Assembly: GCF_014635485.1 (NCBI RefSeq)
Contig: NZ_BMCX01000003.1
Location: 310,001 to 374,000 of the forward strand
Length of the DNA: 64,000 nt
Direction: 5' to 3'
From: Corynebacterium pelargi
GTDB lineage: Bacteria; Actinomycetota; Actinomycetes; Mycobacteriales; Mycobacteriaceae
In this document: positions 7,963-20,020 of the stretch, in pieces
How the letters are laid out: every line of letters begins with the position of its first letter
How positions within the stretch are numbered: the stretch's first letter is position 1
Position numbers and translations under genes: made by a program
Notes under the pieces: model-generated
Seen by the model: the letters and a program-made list of their open reading frames with translations, nothing else
Databases searched by the model: none
What the model was told of the DNA's origin: nothing

Positions 7963-9309
7963 TTAGTTTTCCTCTTTAAAAGTTATAGCCCCTCGCATCT
8001 TCGATAGCCCCCAGTCAAGGGCAAAAAGCACAAGAATGGAAAGGCCAAACAGCGGCGCGATCACGCTATATGCGGCCAAAGCAGCAAGCAGCAGCGCACC
8101 TTTCTTTGTGGCGAGCGGACGAAGCGAACGCACCCTCGGGGCGTTGCCAAAGCCTCGGCGATACCAAATCTGATAGCCCCGGATCACTAGGAAGGTGATG
8201 CCTAAGGCCAACGCGACAAGTGCCAACTGATTCGGCAGACCAAACAGCGTGCCCATGTGCAATTGGATCAACCACACCGTTGCCTTGGCCGCCAGCGGCC
8301 AGGAATCAAAGTGATTGAAGGAAATCACATCACCTTGGCTATCGATGGCCACGGCATCGGTGGCCATGCGATAGGGCTGGCGCAATTCAGTGGCAACCCA
8401 ACCCTGCTCGGGTGTTTCGGGCAGCATCAGGCGAACCGGAAGCCTGAGCTCCTGGCGCGTTGTGGCAGCAACTGCATCAATATCGGCAATGGGATCGTCG
8501 ATGGTGATGGTCTTCGACACGGAGGCCTGGGTGCTTGGAGAGGTCCACCCCAGTTCTTTGCGGAGCTTGGCAATATTGTCACCGGCCACCAAGGACCAGG
8601 TCAGGCCAGTAACGCATAAGAAGATCAACCCTGCCGCGAGCACAGTTCCCACCACCCCATGCTGGCGGAGGTACTGCAACCTTCTTCCCGATCCTTTAGC
8701 TTGAGACCACCTGAGCATAGCTTTGAACTTGGACGTGTCTTTGCCCTGGAGCTGCCACCACAGCACTACGCCGCTGATGGCGAAAAATCCTAGCCAGCTT
8801 GCTGCCAGCTCCGAGTAGATGCGCCCTGGGGTGCCAAGCCAGAGGTTCTTATGCCCATAGGATGCCCACCGGGTAAGCGGCAGTGCTGAGGACTTGCCGT
8901 ATTGCTCTAATTGGCCTTTGATCTCTGCGTTATAGGGATCCACAAAGACGGCGTGGAACACTCCCTCGCCGAGCTTGGGATCTGCAAAAAGTACGCGGGT
9001 GTTCTTCTCGGGGTCATCATAAAGCTGCACCCCGGCGAGGGTTCTGTCTCCTGCTACCGCTTTTGCTGCCTGGACTTGTTGCTGAACATCGAGCGCTTGG
9101 GCATCTGCTGGGACGGTAGTGGTGATCTCATCGTGATACACCCACTGCTCCAGCGTTGGGCAAAGGGCATAGAACAGGCCGCTGAGTGCAGCTACAACAA
9201 TCAATGGTGCGATGAGGATGCCGGCAACGGTGTGCATCCGGACCACGATGGGCCTTAAGGCGGGGGATTTTCGCTGCTCACGCGGCTCGTGTTTGAGCGA
9301 GAGAGTCAT
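7963..9309 (-). CDS. PepSY-associated membrane protein
   Basis: A 448-residue protein of the PepSY-TM family, which includes iron-regulated and siderophore-reducing membrane proteins. A first membrane segment with a conserved histidine (RMHTVAGILIAPLIVVAALSG broken at about residues 24-44) is followed by a large extracytoplasmic PepSY portion containing LYDDPEKN and FVDPYNAEI, then SELAASWLGFFAISGVVLWWQ, two more membrane helices with the QLHMGTLFG motif, and a C-terminal pair of helices. I chose ATG 9309, which has GGAG eleven bases upstream; the frame is open for 17 more codons. I looked for a DtxR-type palindrome upstream and did not find one. An iron or heme link is family knowledge only. 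Confidence 0.8.
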   Translation of the reverse strand: MTLSLKHEPREQRKSPALRPIVVRMHTVAGILIAPLIVVAALSGLFYALCPTLEQWVYHDEITTTVPADAQALDVQQQVQAAKAVAGDRTLAGVQLYDDPEKNTRVLFADPKLGEGVFHAVFVDPYNAEIKGQLEQYGKSSALPLTRWASYGHKNLWLGTPGRIYSELAASWLGFFAISGVVLWWQLQGKDTSKFKAMLRWSQAKGSGRRLQYLRQHGVVGTVLAAGLIFLCVTGLTWSLVAGDNIAKLRKELGWTSPSTQASVSKTITIDDPIADIDAVAATTRQELRLPVRLMLPETPEQGWVATELRQPYRMATDAVAIDSQGDVISFNHFDSWPLAAKATVWLIQLHMGTLFGLPNQLALVALALGITFLVIRGYQIWYRRGFGNAPRVRSLRPLATKKGALLLAALAAYSVIAPLFGLSILVLFALDWGLSKMRGAITFKEEN

Positions 9310-9499
9310 AGTGAGAAGTTCTCCAACAAATTCGGCTCGGCATGGGCTACGCAGCGACAATGCTCAGCATTCAGGTTCAGTGCTGATGCTGGCACAGCTT
9401 TGGTAGCTCATGCCGAGAGGGGATGAGGATGAAGAACGCGTTCGGAAAGATTAGTCGTAGAGGTGTAAAAGAAAGTTCCCCCGGAAATGACATTCGTAT

Positions 9500-11326
9500 T
9501 TAACGCGAGCTATTGAATTGCTCGCTGTTATCTACGCCGATTTCTTTTTCCGGGCCTTGGCCTTGCATGGCTTGTTCAAGCAGCGGGCGCTGTTGCTCCA
9601 CAAAGCTTGTGCTAAATCGATCCTCATTGGAAATGGCAGCGAGCCCGTCCATGACGCCGGTGCCGTAGTTATGTCCGTGCCCATTGGGCACATTGGCGGC
9701 AACGGGAAGATCAAGGCTGAGTTGGAAGAAGGTGATGAAGGGATACCAGCGCATGGCTGGGCTTCTGTCGAATTGTGCTGGTTCTTTGAGCCAATCCGGT
9801 TCTTTGAGCAGCGTCGATGGCGACCACCACACCACCGGGTCGGTGGCGTGCTGGAAATACAGCACGCGGGTGGATCGCCACATCGGCTGCGGTCCGAGAT
9901 TTTCTTGGACTTCTTGCCTGGTGCCAGCAAAACGCACCACCAACCCGGCGGCGTATTCGGGATCAGCCTCGTAGGTTCCCGGATCGCGGCGGGTAACAAA
10001 ATCGCGCCAGAGAGTACTGGAATGCGGCGGGCCTACCCACAGCACACCATCGGCGGCTTGGGCAAGGCCATGCAAGCCGGAAAAGGCGCCTTCGCCTGCC
10101 ACCACGCCCAAGGATTCGCCATAGATGAGCAGCTTCGGCCGCGTTGCCGGATCCAGGTTATTCCACCACTCTTGTACCGCCGAGATCAGTGTTTGTCCTG
10201 CTTCTCGTACCACGTCGGTATTGGCAATAAATTGCACGCCAGAGGGCAGGTATGAGTACTGTGCGGCGGCGATGGCGGTGTCTCCGTCGTAAAGCAATTC
10301 CAGTGCTTGAGCGGCGGTGGGATTGACCCAGCCGGTGCCCGTGGTGGTGGCGACCATCACCACTTTTCTTTCCTCCGCGTGGGTTCTTTGCAGCTCTGCT
10401 ACAACCCTTTGGGCGCGCTCGCGATCATCGTGGCCATGCGCCAATCCTGAGTACACGCGGATCGGTTCCTTGGCCTCGCGGCCGGTCAGTGCCGAAAGTT
10501 CATCCTTATCCAGGCCCAGGCCAACAAAGCGCGTGCCAAAAGCGCCGAGCCCTTCCCAGTCATTGATGGAATCCGGGCTTCCCGATCGCTCGGGATTGCT
10601 GGGCTGTTGGAGGTCTTCGCGGATCTGCTGATTTCGTGGCGCAAAAATCGCTTCGCCCATGCCCACGATGGTTCCTGGCACCACCTGGTTGGCAATCACC
10701 AACCCGATAATGCCAACCCCGATCCAGGCGCTGACCGTGCGCACCCCCACATCGAGGCGCTTTGGGCCATGTTCGATGAGGAAGTCGGTGGCGATATTGA
10801 TACTGCGGCCAAGAAGTACCAGCAGTAGCCAAAGACCAATGCCGATGGGAAACACCAGGAAGTATTCACTGGTAGAAAGCTCGCGGGCATCGGTGTACTG
10901 GGCTACTTGGCGTTGCCACCGCACCGAAAACAGCACCATGCCGGCAAGCCACGCCAGGGCGGCAAATAGCAGCGCGCCTTCGATGCGTCGCTTCCAGGTG
11001 GTGCTGAGATGTACCCGGCGCTTCTTCCACACCGGCAGGAGGAACTCTTGGACCCAAGCATTCCAATTCCAGCGGGCGAATACTCCAATGAAATACCCGG
11101 TTGCAGCGCATAGCCCGCACACCACACCCTGGTAGAGCGCATCGCGCGGCAAAAGTGAGGGGGTGAGTGCAAGGGCGAAAAAGGCCGTGCCGATGAGCAG
11201 CCCCACGCTATCTGGGTGGAGGCGATCCCAGAATATTTGTGCCCGGTTGCTGGCTCTTTGCGCAGCGTTTCGGCCTGTTTTTTGCGCCTGCTTGGCCTTC
11301 GAGGTGGGCGTGGTGGAGTGACTCAC
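9500..11326 (-). CDS. membrane alpha/beta-hydrolase (Abhydrolase_9 family)
   Basis: A 608-residue protein with an N-terminal membrane domain and a C-terminal hydrolase domain. The segment TPSLLPRDALYQGVVCG (residues 55-71) is the hallmark of the N-terminal domain; about five membrane helices follow to residue 215. The hydrolase part carries the nucleophile elbow GESLG at 403-407 (S405), and GHGHNYG near the C terminus could supply the catalytic histidine. Such proteins occur in mycolic-acid bacteria, and their substrate is unknown; a lipid ester is a reasonable guess. The start codon ATG 11326 overlaps the stop of the ABC-F gene by 4 bp, so translation is probably coupled. Confidence 0.83.
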   Translation of the reverse strand: MSHSTTPTSKAKQAQKTGRNAAQRASNRAQIFWDRLHPDSVGLLIGTAFFALALTPSLLPRDALYQGVVCGLCAATGYFIGVFARWNWNAWVQEFLLPVWKKRRVHLSTTWKRRIEGALLFAALAWLAGMVLFSVRWQRQVAQYTDARELSTSEYFLVFPIGIGLWLLLVLLGRSINIATDFLIEHGPKRLDVGVRTVSAWIGVGIIGLVIANQVVPGTIVGMGEAIFAPRNQQIREDLQQPSNPERSGSPDSINDWEGLGAFGTRFVGLGLDKDELSALTGREAKEPIRVYSGLAHGHDDRERAQRVVAELQRTHAEERKVVMVATTTGTGWVNPTAAQALELLYDGDTAIAAAQYSYLPSGVQFIANTDVVREAGQTLISAVQEWWNNLDPATRPKLLIYGESLGVVAGEGAFSGLHGLAQAADGVLWVGPPHSSTLWRDFVTRRDPGTYEADPEYAAGLVVRFAGTRQEVQENLGPQPMWRSTRVLYFQHATDPVVWWSPSTLLKEPDWLKEPAQFDRSPAMRWYPFITFFQLSLDLPVAANVPNGHGHNYGTGVMDGLAAISNEDRFSTSFVEQQRPLLEQAMQGQGPEKEIGVDNSEQFNSSR

Positions 11327-13131
11327 GCCTGCTCCAGTGCTTCTGCTGCCTCCAGCCAGATCATCGTGTGTTCTTCCCGTTCGGCTTCGAGGGCTTCTTT
11401 TTCTTCGGCCAGCGCCGCTAGTTGAGCGGTATCGAGTGCCTCCACGTCTTGGGCCAGTGCTGCCATCTTCGCGTCGATGGCGTTGATTTCCTCTTCTAAA
11501 CGCTCCACTTTTCGCATTGCGGCGCTGAGTTGTTTGTTGAGTTCTCGGTACTGCTTATTGGATAACGCAGGTGCAGTGCTTTCAGGCTCGCTTGTTGCAG
11601 GCTCGGAGCTTGGCTTCGCCGGCGTTTGGGCAAGAGCTTTTCGACGTTCCAGGTAGGAGTCAATGCCGCCTGGAAGGTTGCTGAGTTTCCCATCACCGAA
11701 CAGCGCCCAGGTGGAATCCGCGATGCGCTCGATTAAGTAGCGATCGTGAGAGATCACCACCAAGGTGCCCGCCCAGGAATCAAGCAACGACTCTAATTCT
11801 TGAAGGGTGTCAATATCGAGGTCGTTGGTTGGTTCGTCGAGAAGCAAAAGGTTGGGCTCGCTCATCAGCACCCGAGTTAATTGCAGGCGGCGACGCTCAC
11901 CGCCAGAGAGATCCCCTACCGGGGTGCGCTGGCGTTTTGCGGAGAACCCGAGCCTTTCAGCTAATTGGCTGGCGCTGAGTTCTTTCTTGCCAAGCTGCAC
12001 ATAGCGTGCCACGTCTTCTACGGCATCGAGCAGGCGCTGGTTCGGGTCGAGATCATCGAGTTCCTGGCGCAACCAACCGAGGCGCACCGTTTTACCTTCG
12101 ATCCTTTTGCCCGCGGCAAGTGGGTGTGCACCGGCAAGCGCGCGCAGGAGTGTGGTTTTGCCTGAACCATTCACGCCCACCAGGCCAATTCTTTCGCCCG
12201 GGGCAAGCCGCCAGGTCAAATCCTCTACCAGCACCCTGCCGTCTGGGGTGGTGATGGTGGCGTCTTCGAGTTCCACCACCACTTTGCCTTGGCGCTGTTT
12301 GGCAAAGGCCATGAGTTCCACGCTATTGCGCGGGGCCGGTACATCTTTGATCAAGGCCTCGGCGGCTTCGATGCGGTAGCGCGGCTTTGAGGTACGCGCG
12401 GGTGCGCCACGACGCAACCAGGCAAGTTCTTTTCTGGCGAGGTTTTGGCGGCGCTGCTCCGCTGCATCTGCTTGGCGTGCGCGCTCTGCACGGGCAAAGG
12501 TCCAGTCGTTATAACCGCCTTCATAAATATCAACGGCACCATCGTGGACTTCCCAGGTCAGCGTTGCCACGGTATCGAGGAACCAGCGATCGTGGGTGAC
12601 CACCACCACGGCGATATTGCGCTGGAGCAGATGCTTGGCAAGCCATTCCACGCCTTCTACATCGAGATGGTTGGTGGGCTCGTCGAGGATCACCAGGTCG
12701 AGTTCCTGCACGAGGGCTGCTGCGAGATTTACCCTTCGGCGCTCACCGCCGGATAGGGCACCAACTTTGGCATCAAGCCCTAAAGCATCAACACCGATAC
12801 CGCTGAGCACCTCTCGCACTTTGGCATTGGAGGCCCACTCATAGGTGGCAAGGCCAAGGGGTGCAAGAACCACGTCACCCACGGTGCTTTCCGGGTCGAG
12901 CTCGGCGCGTTGGGTCACCACCGCCATGCGCAATGAGGAATTGTGGCTCACCCTGCCGCTATCTGGGGGTTCAATGCCGGCGAGTACTTCTAGCAGGGTG
13001 GTTTTACCACCACCATTAAGACCAACCACACCGATGCGGTCGCCCGATTGCACGCCGAGGCTTACCTGATCTAGGAGCGTTTTCAGCCCGAAAGACTTGG
13101 AGACGTTTTCTAAGTTGATCAGATTGACCAT
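11323..13131 (-). CDS. ABC-F family ATPase, Uup-like
   Basis: A 602-residue soluble protein with two ABC cassettes and no membrane segments. Walker A motifs are at 37-45 (GLNGGGKTT) and 319-327 (GVNGSGKTT); signature LSGGE motifs are at 126-130 and 408-412; Walker B motifs LVILDEP and LLLLDEP are near 146 and 428. Both cassettes have the THDR/SHDR switch. A linker between cassettes is arginine-rich. The last 80 residues are a charged coiled coil, as in Uup, which supports a role at the ribosome or with branched DNA rather than transport. The 5' end overlaps the ispE 3' end by 13 bp. Homologues sit in this same position after ispE in actinobacteria. Confidence 0.9.
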   Translation of the reverse strand: MVNLINLENVSKSFGLKTLLDQVSLGVQSGDRIGVVGLNGGGKTTLLEVLAGIEPPDSGRVSHNSSLRMAVVTQRAELDPESTVGDVVLAPLGLATYEWASNAKVREVLSGIGVDALGLDAKVGALSGGERRRVNLAAALVQELDLVILDEPTNHLDVEGVEWLAKHLLQRNIAVVVVTHDRWFLDTVATLTWEVHDGAVDIYEGGYNDWTFARAERARQADAAEQRRQNLARKELAWLRRGAPARTSKPRYRIEAAEALIKDVPAPRNSVELMAFAKQRQGKVVVELEDATITTPDGRVLVEDLTWRLAPGERIGLVGVNGSGKTTLLRALAGAHPLAAGKRIEGKTVRLGWLRQELDDLDPNQRLLDAVEDVARYVQLGKKELSASQLAERLGFSAKRQRTPVGDLSGGERRRLQLTRVLMSEPNLLLLDEPTNDLDIDTLQELESLLDSWAGTLVVISHDRYLIERIADSTWALFGDGKLSNLPGGIDSYLERRKALAQTPAKPSSEPATSEPESTAPALSNKQYRELNKQLSAAMRKVERLEEEINAIDAKMAALAQDVEALDTAQLAALAEEKEALEAEREEHTMIWLEAAEALEQA

Positions 13132-14030
13132 GTAGATCCTTCAAGAACGGTTGCCCCGGGTGCGGGGCCTGTGGCGGTAGCGGTGCGATAATACACGCCC
13201 AGCTCGGCGGCAACTTCTTCGGCCACGGCAGCATCGGCGCACAGGAATGCGCAGGTAGGCCCAGAACCAGAAACAATGCCACGCAGCGCGCCGGCGCGCT
13301 CGCCCATGGCAATTACCTTGCGCAGCTCGGGACGCAACGACAATGCGGCGGCTTGCAGATCATTGTGCAGCGCATCAGCAAGAGCGTGCGCATCGGCCTG
13401 CAGCAAGGCCTGGGCTACTGCCTCATAGCTCAGGTGCGCTTCGCGCTGCATGGAGTCGAGTTTGGCAAACACCTCAGGTGTGGAAAGCCCCTGCTTAGCA
13501 AAGGCCAAAGCCCAGTGGTATTCACCCCGTGAGAGCAAGGGGGTCAAGGCTTCTCCCCTGCCGGTGCCCACCCGGGTTTCTCCTAGGAGGGTAAAGGGCA
13601 CATCGGAACCGAGTTCTGCTGCAATCTCAAGCAATACTTCTTGGCTTAAAGGCCGCTGCAATGTGGCGTTTAAGGCCTTGAGGGTGGCAGCCGCATCGGC
13701 GGAACCTCCGGCCATGCCTCCTGCCACGGGAATGCCTTTGTGCAGTGCGATATTGATGCGCGGGAGCGTTTCACCAGAACGTCGCGCTAGTGCCTCGGCG
13801 GCCTTCCATGCCAGATTCGATTCATCTTCGGGGACTCCCGGTGCATCTGCTTGAAGCGCTGCTACCAGGGATGTTCCAGGTGAGCTCGCCGGGGTGATTT
13901 CTACGATGCTTGAAAGCGATAGGGATTGGAACACGCTGACAAGATCGTGGTAGCCGTCCTCACGCAGGTGTCCAACCCCGAGGTGGAGATTGATTTTGGC
14001 GTGTGCACGAGCGCGAATGCTATTGCTCAC
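13119..14030 (-). CDS. ispE: 4-diphosphocytidyl-2-C-methyl-D-erythritol kinase
   Basis: A 303-residue GHMP kinase that phosphorylates CDP-methylerythritol in the non-mevalonate isoprenoid pathway, which feeds decaprenyl phosphate and menaquinone synthesis. The N terminus [22 protein letters not shown] carries the substrate-binding lysine, and the ATP-binding glycine loop [15 protein letters not shown] is at 101-115. The C-terminal GSGPTCAFL loop is near residue 258. It starts at ATG 14030, inside the end of rsmA (11-bp overlap), and its stop lies inside the ABC-F start region. The order rsmA-ispE-abcF is typical for actinobacteria. Length is normal for the family. Confidence 0.96.
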   Translation of the reverse strand: MSNSIRARAHAKINLHLGVGHLREDGYHDLVSVFQSLSLSSIVEITPASSPGTSLVAALQADAPGVPEDESNLAWKAAEALARRSGETLPRINIALHKGIPVAGGMAGGSADAAATLKALNATLQRPLSQEVLLEIAAELGSDVPFTLLGETRVGTGRGEALTPLLSRGEYHWALAFAKQGLSTPEVFAKLDSMQREAHLSYEAVAQALLQADAHALADALHNDLQAAALSLRPELRKVIAMGERAGALRGIVSGSGPTCAFLCADAAVAEEVAAELGVYYRTATATGPAPGATVLEGSTWSI

Positions 14031-14898
14031 CAGCTACCTCCTGGGCAAGCCGAACATAGTCGGCGGTAGACAGTGTTTCGCCACGAGCAGAGGGTTCGAT
14101 CCCTGCTCGAAGCAGTGCTGCTTCTGCCGCGGCGGCGGAACCGAAATGCCCCTTGAGCGCGGAGCGAAGGGTTTTTCTTCTTTGGGCGAAAGCGGCGTCG
14201 ATCAATGGGAAGAGTTGCTTCCTTAACTCGGCATCGCGCGGCCAGGGCTGATCGGGGCTTGCAAAGCAGTCGATGCGCACCAACCCGGATTCGATTTTCG
14301 GCGCAGGCCAAAAAACGTTTTTGCCAATCGATCCTGCGCGGCGAACCTCGCCATAAAAGCCCGCCTTCACGCTGGGCACCCCGTAGATTTTGCTGCCTGG
14401 TTTGGCCGCGAGGCGATCAGCGACCTCCGATTGCACCATCACCAACACCCTGCGGATGCTGGGGAAAAGCTCCAAGAGGTGAAGCAGCACGGGCACCGAG
14501 ACGTTATAGGGCAAATTCGCCACCAGCGCTGTGGGGGTTTGGATATCTTCGGCGCGGATCTTAAGCGCGTCGCTGTGGATCAATGCCAGCCGGTGTTCCA
14601 GCCCCGGCGCGCGGGTGGCCACCGTGGTAGGCAGCAATTCGGCTAAGCGAGGGTCGATCTCTACTGCAGTGACACGCTCGACTGTTTCGAGCAGGCCGAG
14701 GGTCAGCGAGCCGAGCCCCGGACCTACCTCCACCACGTGATCGTCTGGGCGCAGATCTGCGGCGGCAAGAATCATGCGCACGGTATTTGGGTCGTGCACG
14801 AAGTTCTGGCCGAGTTTCTTGGTTGGCGTGACGTCGATGCGTGCCGCCAACTCACGAATATCGGCAGGGCCTAGAAGATGCGCGTGGGAGGGATCCAT
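14020..14898 (-). CDS. rsmA: 16S rRNA (adenine1518-N6/adenine1519-N6)-dimethyltransferase
   Basis: A 292-residue KsgA/RsmA enzyme that dimethylates two adjacent adenines in the loop of 16S helix 45 during 30S maturation. The signature [11 protein letters not shown] is at about residues 26-36, the SAM-binding loop [12 protein letters not shown] at 55-66, and the catalytic NLPYN at 128-132. The start at ATG 14898 ([15 protein letters not shown]) is chosen because the family begins shortly before that segment; the frame stays open for 35 more codons of unlikely sequence. No convincing Shine-Dalgarno is visible. It lies 68 bp after rpf2 and overlaps ispE, so it is likely part of one operon with the genes downstream. 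Confidence 0.95.
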   Translation of the reverse strand: MDPSHAHLLGPADIRELAARIDVTPTKKLGQNFVHDPNTVRMILAAADLRPDDHVVEVGPGLGSLTLGLLETVERVTAVEIDPRLAELLPTTVATRAPGLEHRLALIHSDALKIRAEDIQTPTALVANLPYNVSVPVLLHLLELFPSIRRVLVMVQSEVADRLAAKPGSKIYGVPSVKAGFYGEVRRAGSIGKNVFWPAPKIESGLVRIDCFASPDQPWPRDAELRKQLFPLIDAAFAQRRKTLRSALKGHFGSAAAAEAALLRAGIEPSARGETLSTADYVRLAQEVAGEQ

Positions 14899-14966
14899 GA
14901 AGATCAAATCTACCGCCGGATGAGCAGTGCAAGAAATGCTGCCTTCCGGCCTATCCCTTGAAAGCG

Positions 14967-16310
<1,344 letters not shown>

Positions 16311-17141
16311 TTAAGCCTCCAGGCCGTACACCCGATCAAAGTTGTGTGCCACGGCCGCTGCGAACTCAGCCGGGTCTTCGCCGCGCACCTGGGCAAGCGC
16401 CAAATAGGTATGCCCAATCAGGGAAGGCTCATTGGGCGATCCGCGAAAAGGCTCGGGCGTCATATAAGGAGCGTCTGTCTCCACCAGAATCTGCTCAATC
16501 GGCGCAATCCTGGCTGCTTCGCGCAACATTTCATTGCGCTTAAACGTGGCATTGCCTGCAAAACTCAGCACATATCCTCGCCCGAGGGCTTCTTCTGCCA
16601 CCTCAAGCGGGGATGAAAAGCAGTGCAGGATCGTATGCGGAGGCTTTGGTGCCGCAGCCAGCAGGTCCATCAAGGGCTGATCTGCCTCACGGTTGTGAAT
16701 CATCAACGCCTTGTTGTGCTTGATAGCAAGATCAATATGCCACTCCAGCGCCGCTTGTTGGGTAGCCAGATCCGCGGTGTTGTCGGGGTCGTGGTGAATC
16801 CAGTAGGTATCAAGGCCTGTTTCACCAATAGCCACACACGCCGGGTCGGCTGCCATCGCCTCAAGGCGTGCCCGTGCCTGCTGATCAAGCTGATGCGCCT
16901 TGGTGGGATGCACCGCGCAGGCAGCCACCACATTGGGTTGCGCTTGGGCAATCGCAAGCGCCTGGGCAGCTTCTTCTACCCCATCACCCACGGTGCACAT
17001 GCGCTCAACGCCGGCTTTTTGGGCACGCTCAAGCAGCTTTTCGACGTTATCGCGCGCACTCGTTAAGTGCGTGTGCGCATCGACCATGCCGCCTGGATGA
17101 TCAGCAGGCACCGGCGTTGGACGTGGCTTCTTCTTGCCCAT
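16311..17141 (-). CDS. tatD: TatD family metal-dependent DNase
   Basis: A 276-residue TIM-barrel hydrolase. The metal ligands are visible in order: the HxH pair in VDAHTHLTS (H23, H25), the glutamate of IGETGLDTYW (near 100), the histidines of MIHNREAD and ILHCFSS, and the aspartate of VETDAPYMTPEPFRG. The last motif is typical of TatD. Members act as 3'-5' exonucleases or deoxyribonucleases with divalent metals. It begins 4 bp after the metG stop, so the two are cotranscribed, a common pairing in bacteria. A hairpin follows its stop. Confidence 0.93.
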   Translation of the reverse strand: MGKKKPRPTPVPADHPGGMVDAHTHLTSARDNVEKLLERAQKAGVERMCTVGDGVEEAAQALAIAQAQPNVVAACAVHPTKAHQLDQQARARLEAMAADPACVAIGETGLDTYWIHHDPDNTADLATQQAALEWHIDLAIKHNKALMIHNREADQPLMDLLAAAPKPPHTILHCFSSPLEVAEEALGRGYVLSFAGNATFKRNEMLREAARIAPIEQILVETDAPYMTPEPFRGSPNEPSLIGHTYLALAQVRGEDPAEFAAAVAHNFDRVYGLEA

Positions 17142-17145
17142 CGCG

Positions 17146-18978
17146 CTACTTCACCACCGGAGCCCACTCGGGGCCGGTTTCTGCCAGCTCGGGATCAAGC
17201 TTGGCAATCAGCGGCTTCGGCTTCTGCAGCGCGGTGCCAGCCTGCACCTCAATGCGCTGCCAACGCGCCTGCGCGGCTTCGTAGTCACCGGTGATGATCG
17301 GATAGTGAGCCCCAGCCTCAGGCAGGCCGGCGCCAACAGGTTGCACGTCCATGTCATCGGCAACTTCTTGGATTTCCGGCATACCGGACCACACACCCTC
17401 GCGGCCAAGTGCCTCATGCACACGCTGAGCGGTATGCGGCAGATACGGGGTCAGCAGCGTGTTGCAATCGCTTACTGCCTGCAAAGCCGTCCACAGCACG
17501 GTGGCTAGACGCTGGCGCTGCTCGGGATCCTTCGCCAGCTTCCAGGGCTCCTGAGCTGCGATATACGCATTGGTTTCACCCACCACATGCATGGCGTGGG
17601 TAATGCCGGCTTTAAAGCGGTTCTTCGACAACGCATCGCCCACCACCTCGAAGGCCTGGGAAGCCAAATCGAGCAGGGCCTGGTCTTCTGCCTCCAATGG
17701 GCCGGGCTCGGGTACTTCGCCGAAGTTTTTAAAGGCCATGCTGACGGTGCGGTTGACCAAGTTGCCCCAGCCATTGGCAAGCTCATTGTTATTCCTGCGG
17801 ACAAACTCATCCCAGGTGAAATCAGTATCCGTGTTTTCCGGACCTGCCACGGCAATGAAATAGCGCAGAGGATCTGGGCCGAACTCTTTGAGGAAGTCCT
17901 TAACGTAGATCACCACGCCCTTGGAAGAGGAGAACTTCGAACCACTCATGGTGAGGTACTCGGAAGATACGACCTCGGTGGGAAGCTGCAGTGCGCCAAG
18001 CTCGTGTTCATTGCCGCCACGCGCCCCCTTGCCCTGGTAGCCGAGCAACTCAGCCGGCCAGATTTGGGAGTGGAAGGTGATGTTGTCTTTACCCATGAAG
18101 TAGTAGCTCACTGCCTCAGGGTTGGTCCACCATTCGCGCCATGCATCGGGGCGGCCTTCGCGATGCGCCCACTCAATGGAGGCGGACAAGTAGCCAACGA
18201 CTGCGTCAAACCAGACGTAGAGCTTCTTGGCGTTATTGTCTTGCCACCCTTCGATCGGGATGGGCACACCCCAGTCGATATCGCGGGTCATGGCGCGTGG
18301 GCGCAGATCATCTAAGAGGTTCAAGGAGAACTTCAGTACATTCGGACGCCACTGCTCACGCCCGCGCAGCCATGCGCCAAGGGCCTCTGCCAGCGAGGGC
18401 AGATCGAGCAGGAAGTGCTCTGTTTCTACAAATTCCGGGGTCTCCCCGTTGATTTTAGAAACCGGATCAATCAGGTCTGCCGGGTCGAGCTGGTTGCCGC
18501 AGGTATCGCATTGATCACCGCGGGCGCCATCGGCACCACAGATCGGGCAGGTGCCCTCGATATAGCGGTCCGGCAACGTGCGGCCGGTCGAAGGCGAGAT
18601 CGCACCTTGGGTGGTTTCTTTGAGCATGTAGCCGTTGTCATACAGACCGCGGAAGAGCTCTTGCACCACCGCATAGTGGTTGCGGGTGGTGGTGCGGGTA
18701 AAGAGGTCGTAGCTTAAGCCCAACCCAGCCAAATCCTCGACGATCTGGCGGTTGTAGCGATCGGCGAGCTCTCGGACGGTCACGCCTTCTTTATCTGCCT
18801 GCACCAGCAAGGGGGTGCCGTGCTCATCGGTACCGGAGATCATCAGCACATCTGCCCCACGCATTCGCTGGAAGCGAGCAAAGACGTCGGAGGGAACACC
18901 AAAGCCGGCCACGTGTCCGATGTGGCGAGGTCCATTGGCATAAGGCCATGCAACAGCGACGAGCACAGGAGAATTCAT
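17146..18978 (-). CDS. metG: methionyl-tRNA synthetase
   Basis: A 610-residue class I aminoacyl-tRNA synthetase. The HIGH motif is in [14 protein letters not shown] near residue 17-28. A zinc knuckle with four cysteines ([18 protein letters not shown]) lies near 148-165. The KMSKS loop reads KFSSSKG, an accepted variant with the second lysine replaced. The anticodon-binding helical domain follows. There is no C-terminal tRNA-binding EMAP-like domain, as expected for the single-domain form. I chose ATG 18978 ([16 protein letters not shown]); the frame extends nine codons further without a better signal. It lies between rsmI and tatD on one strand. Confidence 0.96.
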   Translation of the reverse strand: MNSPVLVAVAWPYANGPRHIGHVAGFGVPSDVFARFQRMRGADVLMISGTDEHGTPLLVQADKEGVTVRELADRYNRQIVEDLAGLGLSYDLFTRTTTRNHYAVVQELFRGLYDNGYMLKETTQGAISPSTGRTLPDRYIEGTCPICGADGARGDQCDTCGNQLDPADLIDPVSKINGETPEFVETEHFLLDLPSLAEALGAWLRGREQWRPNVLKFSLNLLDDLRPRAMTRDIDWGVPIPIEGWQDNNAKKLYVWFDAVVGYLSASIEWAHREGRPDAWREWWTNPEAVSYYFMGKDNITFHSQIWPAELLGYQGKGARGGNEHELGALQLPTEVVSSEYLTMSGSKFSSSKGVVIYVKDFLKEFGPDPLRYFIAVAGPENTDTDFTWDEFVRRNNNELANGWGNLVNRTVSMAFKNFGEVPEPGPLEAEDQALLDLASQAFEVVGDALSKNRFKAGITHAMHVVGETNAYIAAQEPWKLAKDPEQRQRLATVLWTALQAVSDCNTLLTPYLPHTAQRVHEALGREGVWSGMPEIQEVADDMDVQPVGAGLPEAGAHYPIITGDYEAAQARWQRIEVQAGTALQKPKPLIAKLDPELAETGPEWAPVVK

Positions 18979-19031
18979 AAGTTCTGAGCTTAATTTACTG
19001 TGCACCCCGAATGCGATTCGGGGGTTGGCAA

Positions 19032-19883
19032 TTATTGGCGTTGCTGATGCGCAAGGTAGGCGTCGTAAAGCTGCTTCTTGCTCACCTTATGCACCGTGGC
19101 CACCTCGGCTGCGGCGGCTTTGAGGCGCATCCCCGCCTCCACCAGGCGAGCTACTTGCTCAACCAACTGCTCCGGATCACCCTGGGTGTGGCTCGAACCT
19201 TCAATCACCACGGTGATTTCACCGCGAACCCCGGATTCGGCCCAGTGGGCGAGCTCCTCAAGCGTGCCCCTGCGCACCTCCTCATAGGTTTTGGTCAGCT
19301 CGCGCGCCACCGCTGCTCGACGCTGCGCGCCCAACACCTCTGTTGCGGTTCGCAGTGTTTCTGCAAGTCGGTGAGGAGATTCGAAAAAGCACACCGCGCG
19401 AGTCTCATGCTGCAAAGACTCCAACCAGGAACGACGCTGGCCTTGTTTCCTGGGAGCAAAACCATCGAAGATGAATTTGCCAACGCCCAAGCCTGAAAGC
19501 GCAAGCGCTGTCGTTACCGCAGAAGGGCCGGGGATGCAGGACACCGGGATGCCAGCATCATGGGCTGCGGCCACCAGAGGCAGGCCGGGGTCGGACACGA
19601 TAGGCATTCCAGCATCGGTGACCACCAACACCGTCTGCGTCCTGGCGGCCTGGAGTAGCTGCTGGACGCGCTCGGCCTCGTTGTGATCAAAATTGCTAAT
19701 CACCTTGCCGCGGATCTCCACGCCGAGGGCCTGTGCCAAAGCTCTGGTGCGGCGGGTGTCTTCCGAGGCAATCACCGGCGCGTGTTCGAGAGCGAAGCGG
19801 AGGCGTTCGCTTGCGTCTTGGGGGTTGCCAAGCGGAGTTGCTGCTAGCACCACGCCTTTGGGCAGTTGAGCTTCACTATGCAT
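19032..19883 (-). CDS. rsmI: 16S rRNA (cytidine1402-2'-O)-methyltransferase
   Basis: A 283-residue SAM-dependent methyltransferase of the tetrapyrrole-methylase fold that modifies C1402 in the ribosomal P site. Diagnostic segments are [16 protein letters not shown] near residue 13, [11 protein letters not shown] (about 39-49), [18 protein letters not shown] (about 88-105) and [15 protein letters not shown] (about 117-131). The C-terminal helix [16 protein letters not shown] segment (here [13 protein letters not shown]) ends the protein. Length is normal. It precedes metG by 53 bp. The start ATG 19883 sits a short distance after a TA-rich sequence, so a short or absent leader is possible. Confidence 0.94.
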   Translation of the reverse strand: MHSEAQLPKGVVLAATPLGNPQDASERLRFALEHAPVIASEDTRRTRALAQALGVEIRGKVISNFDHNEAERVQQLLQAARTQTVLVVTDAGMPIVSDPGLPLVAAAHDAGIPVSCIPGPSAVTTALALSGLGVGKFIFDGFAPRKQGQRRSWLESLQHETRAVCFFESPHRLAETLRTATEVLGAQRRAAVARELTKTYEEVRRGTLEELAHWAESGVRGEITVVIEGSSHTQGDPEQLVEQVARLVEAGMRLKAAAAEVATVHKVSKKQLYDAYLAHQQRQ

Positions 19884-19962
19884 AGCTTTTAGTGTGGCAC
19901 AGCCAAAAGCCAGCCAGCAGCAAGGGCATGCTGCGCCGGCTCGTTTTTGCGCCTTGGGATAT

Positions 19963-20005
19963 AAAAAACCAGCAGGACACCGCCATGAAGCGATGCCCTG
20001 CTGGT
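19963..20005 (-). terminator. terminator of the YkvI-like gene
   Basis: Arms 19968-19976 and 19997-20005 pair over 9 bp around a 20-nt loop. On the minus strand the stem is followed directly by a run of six T, within 60 bp after the stop at 20021. This is a standard intrinsic terminator. Confidence 0.85.
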
Positions 20006-20020
20006 AGAAGAAGGCTCTGG

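Noticed and set aside
9310..9499. DtxR or heme-regulator site upstream of the PepSY gene
   Set aside because: I looked for the TTAGGTTAG-type palindrome and did not see an acceptable match.
14091..14105. GGTTCGATCCC-like sequence, as in a tRNA T-loop
   Set aside because: It lies inside rsmA and no acceptor stem, anticodon arm or D-arm can be built around it.
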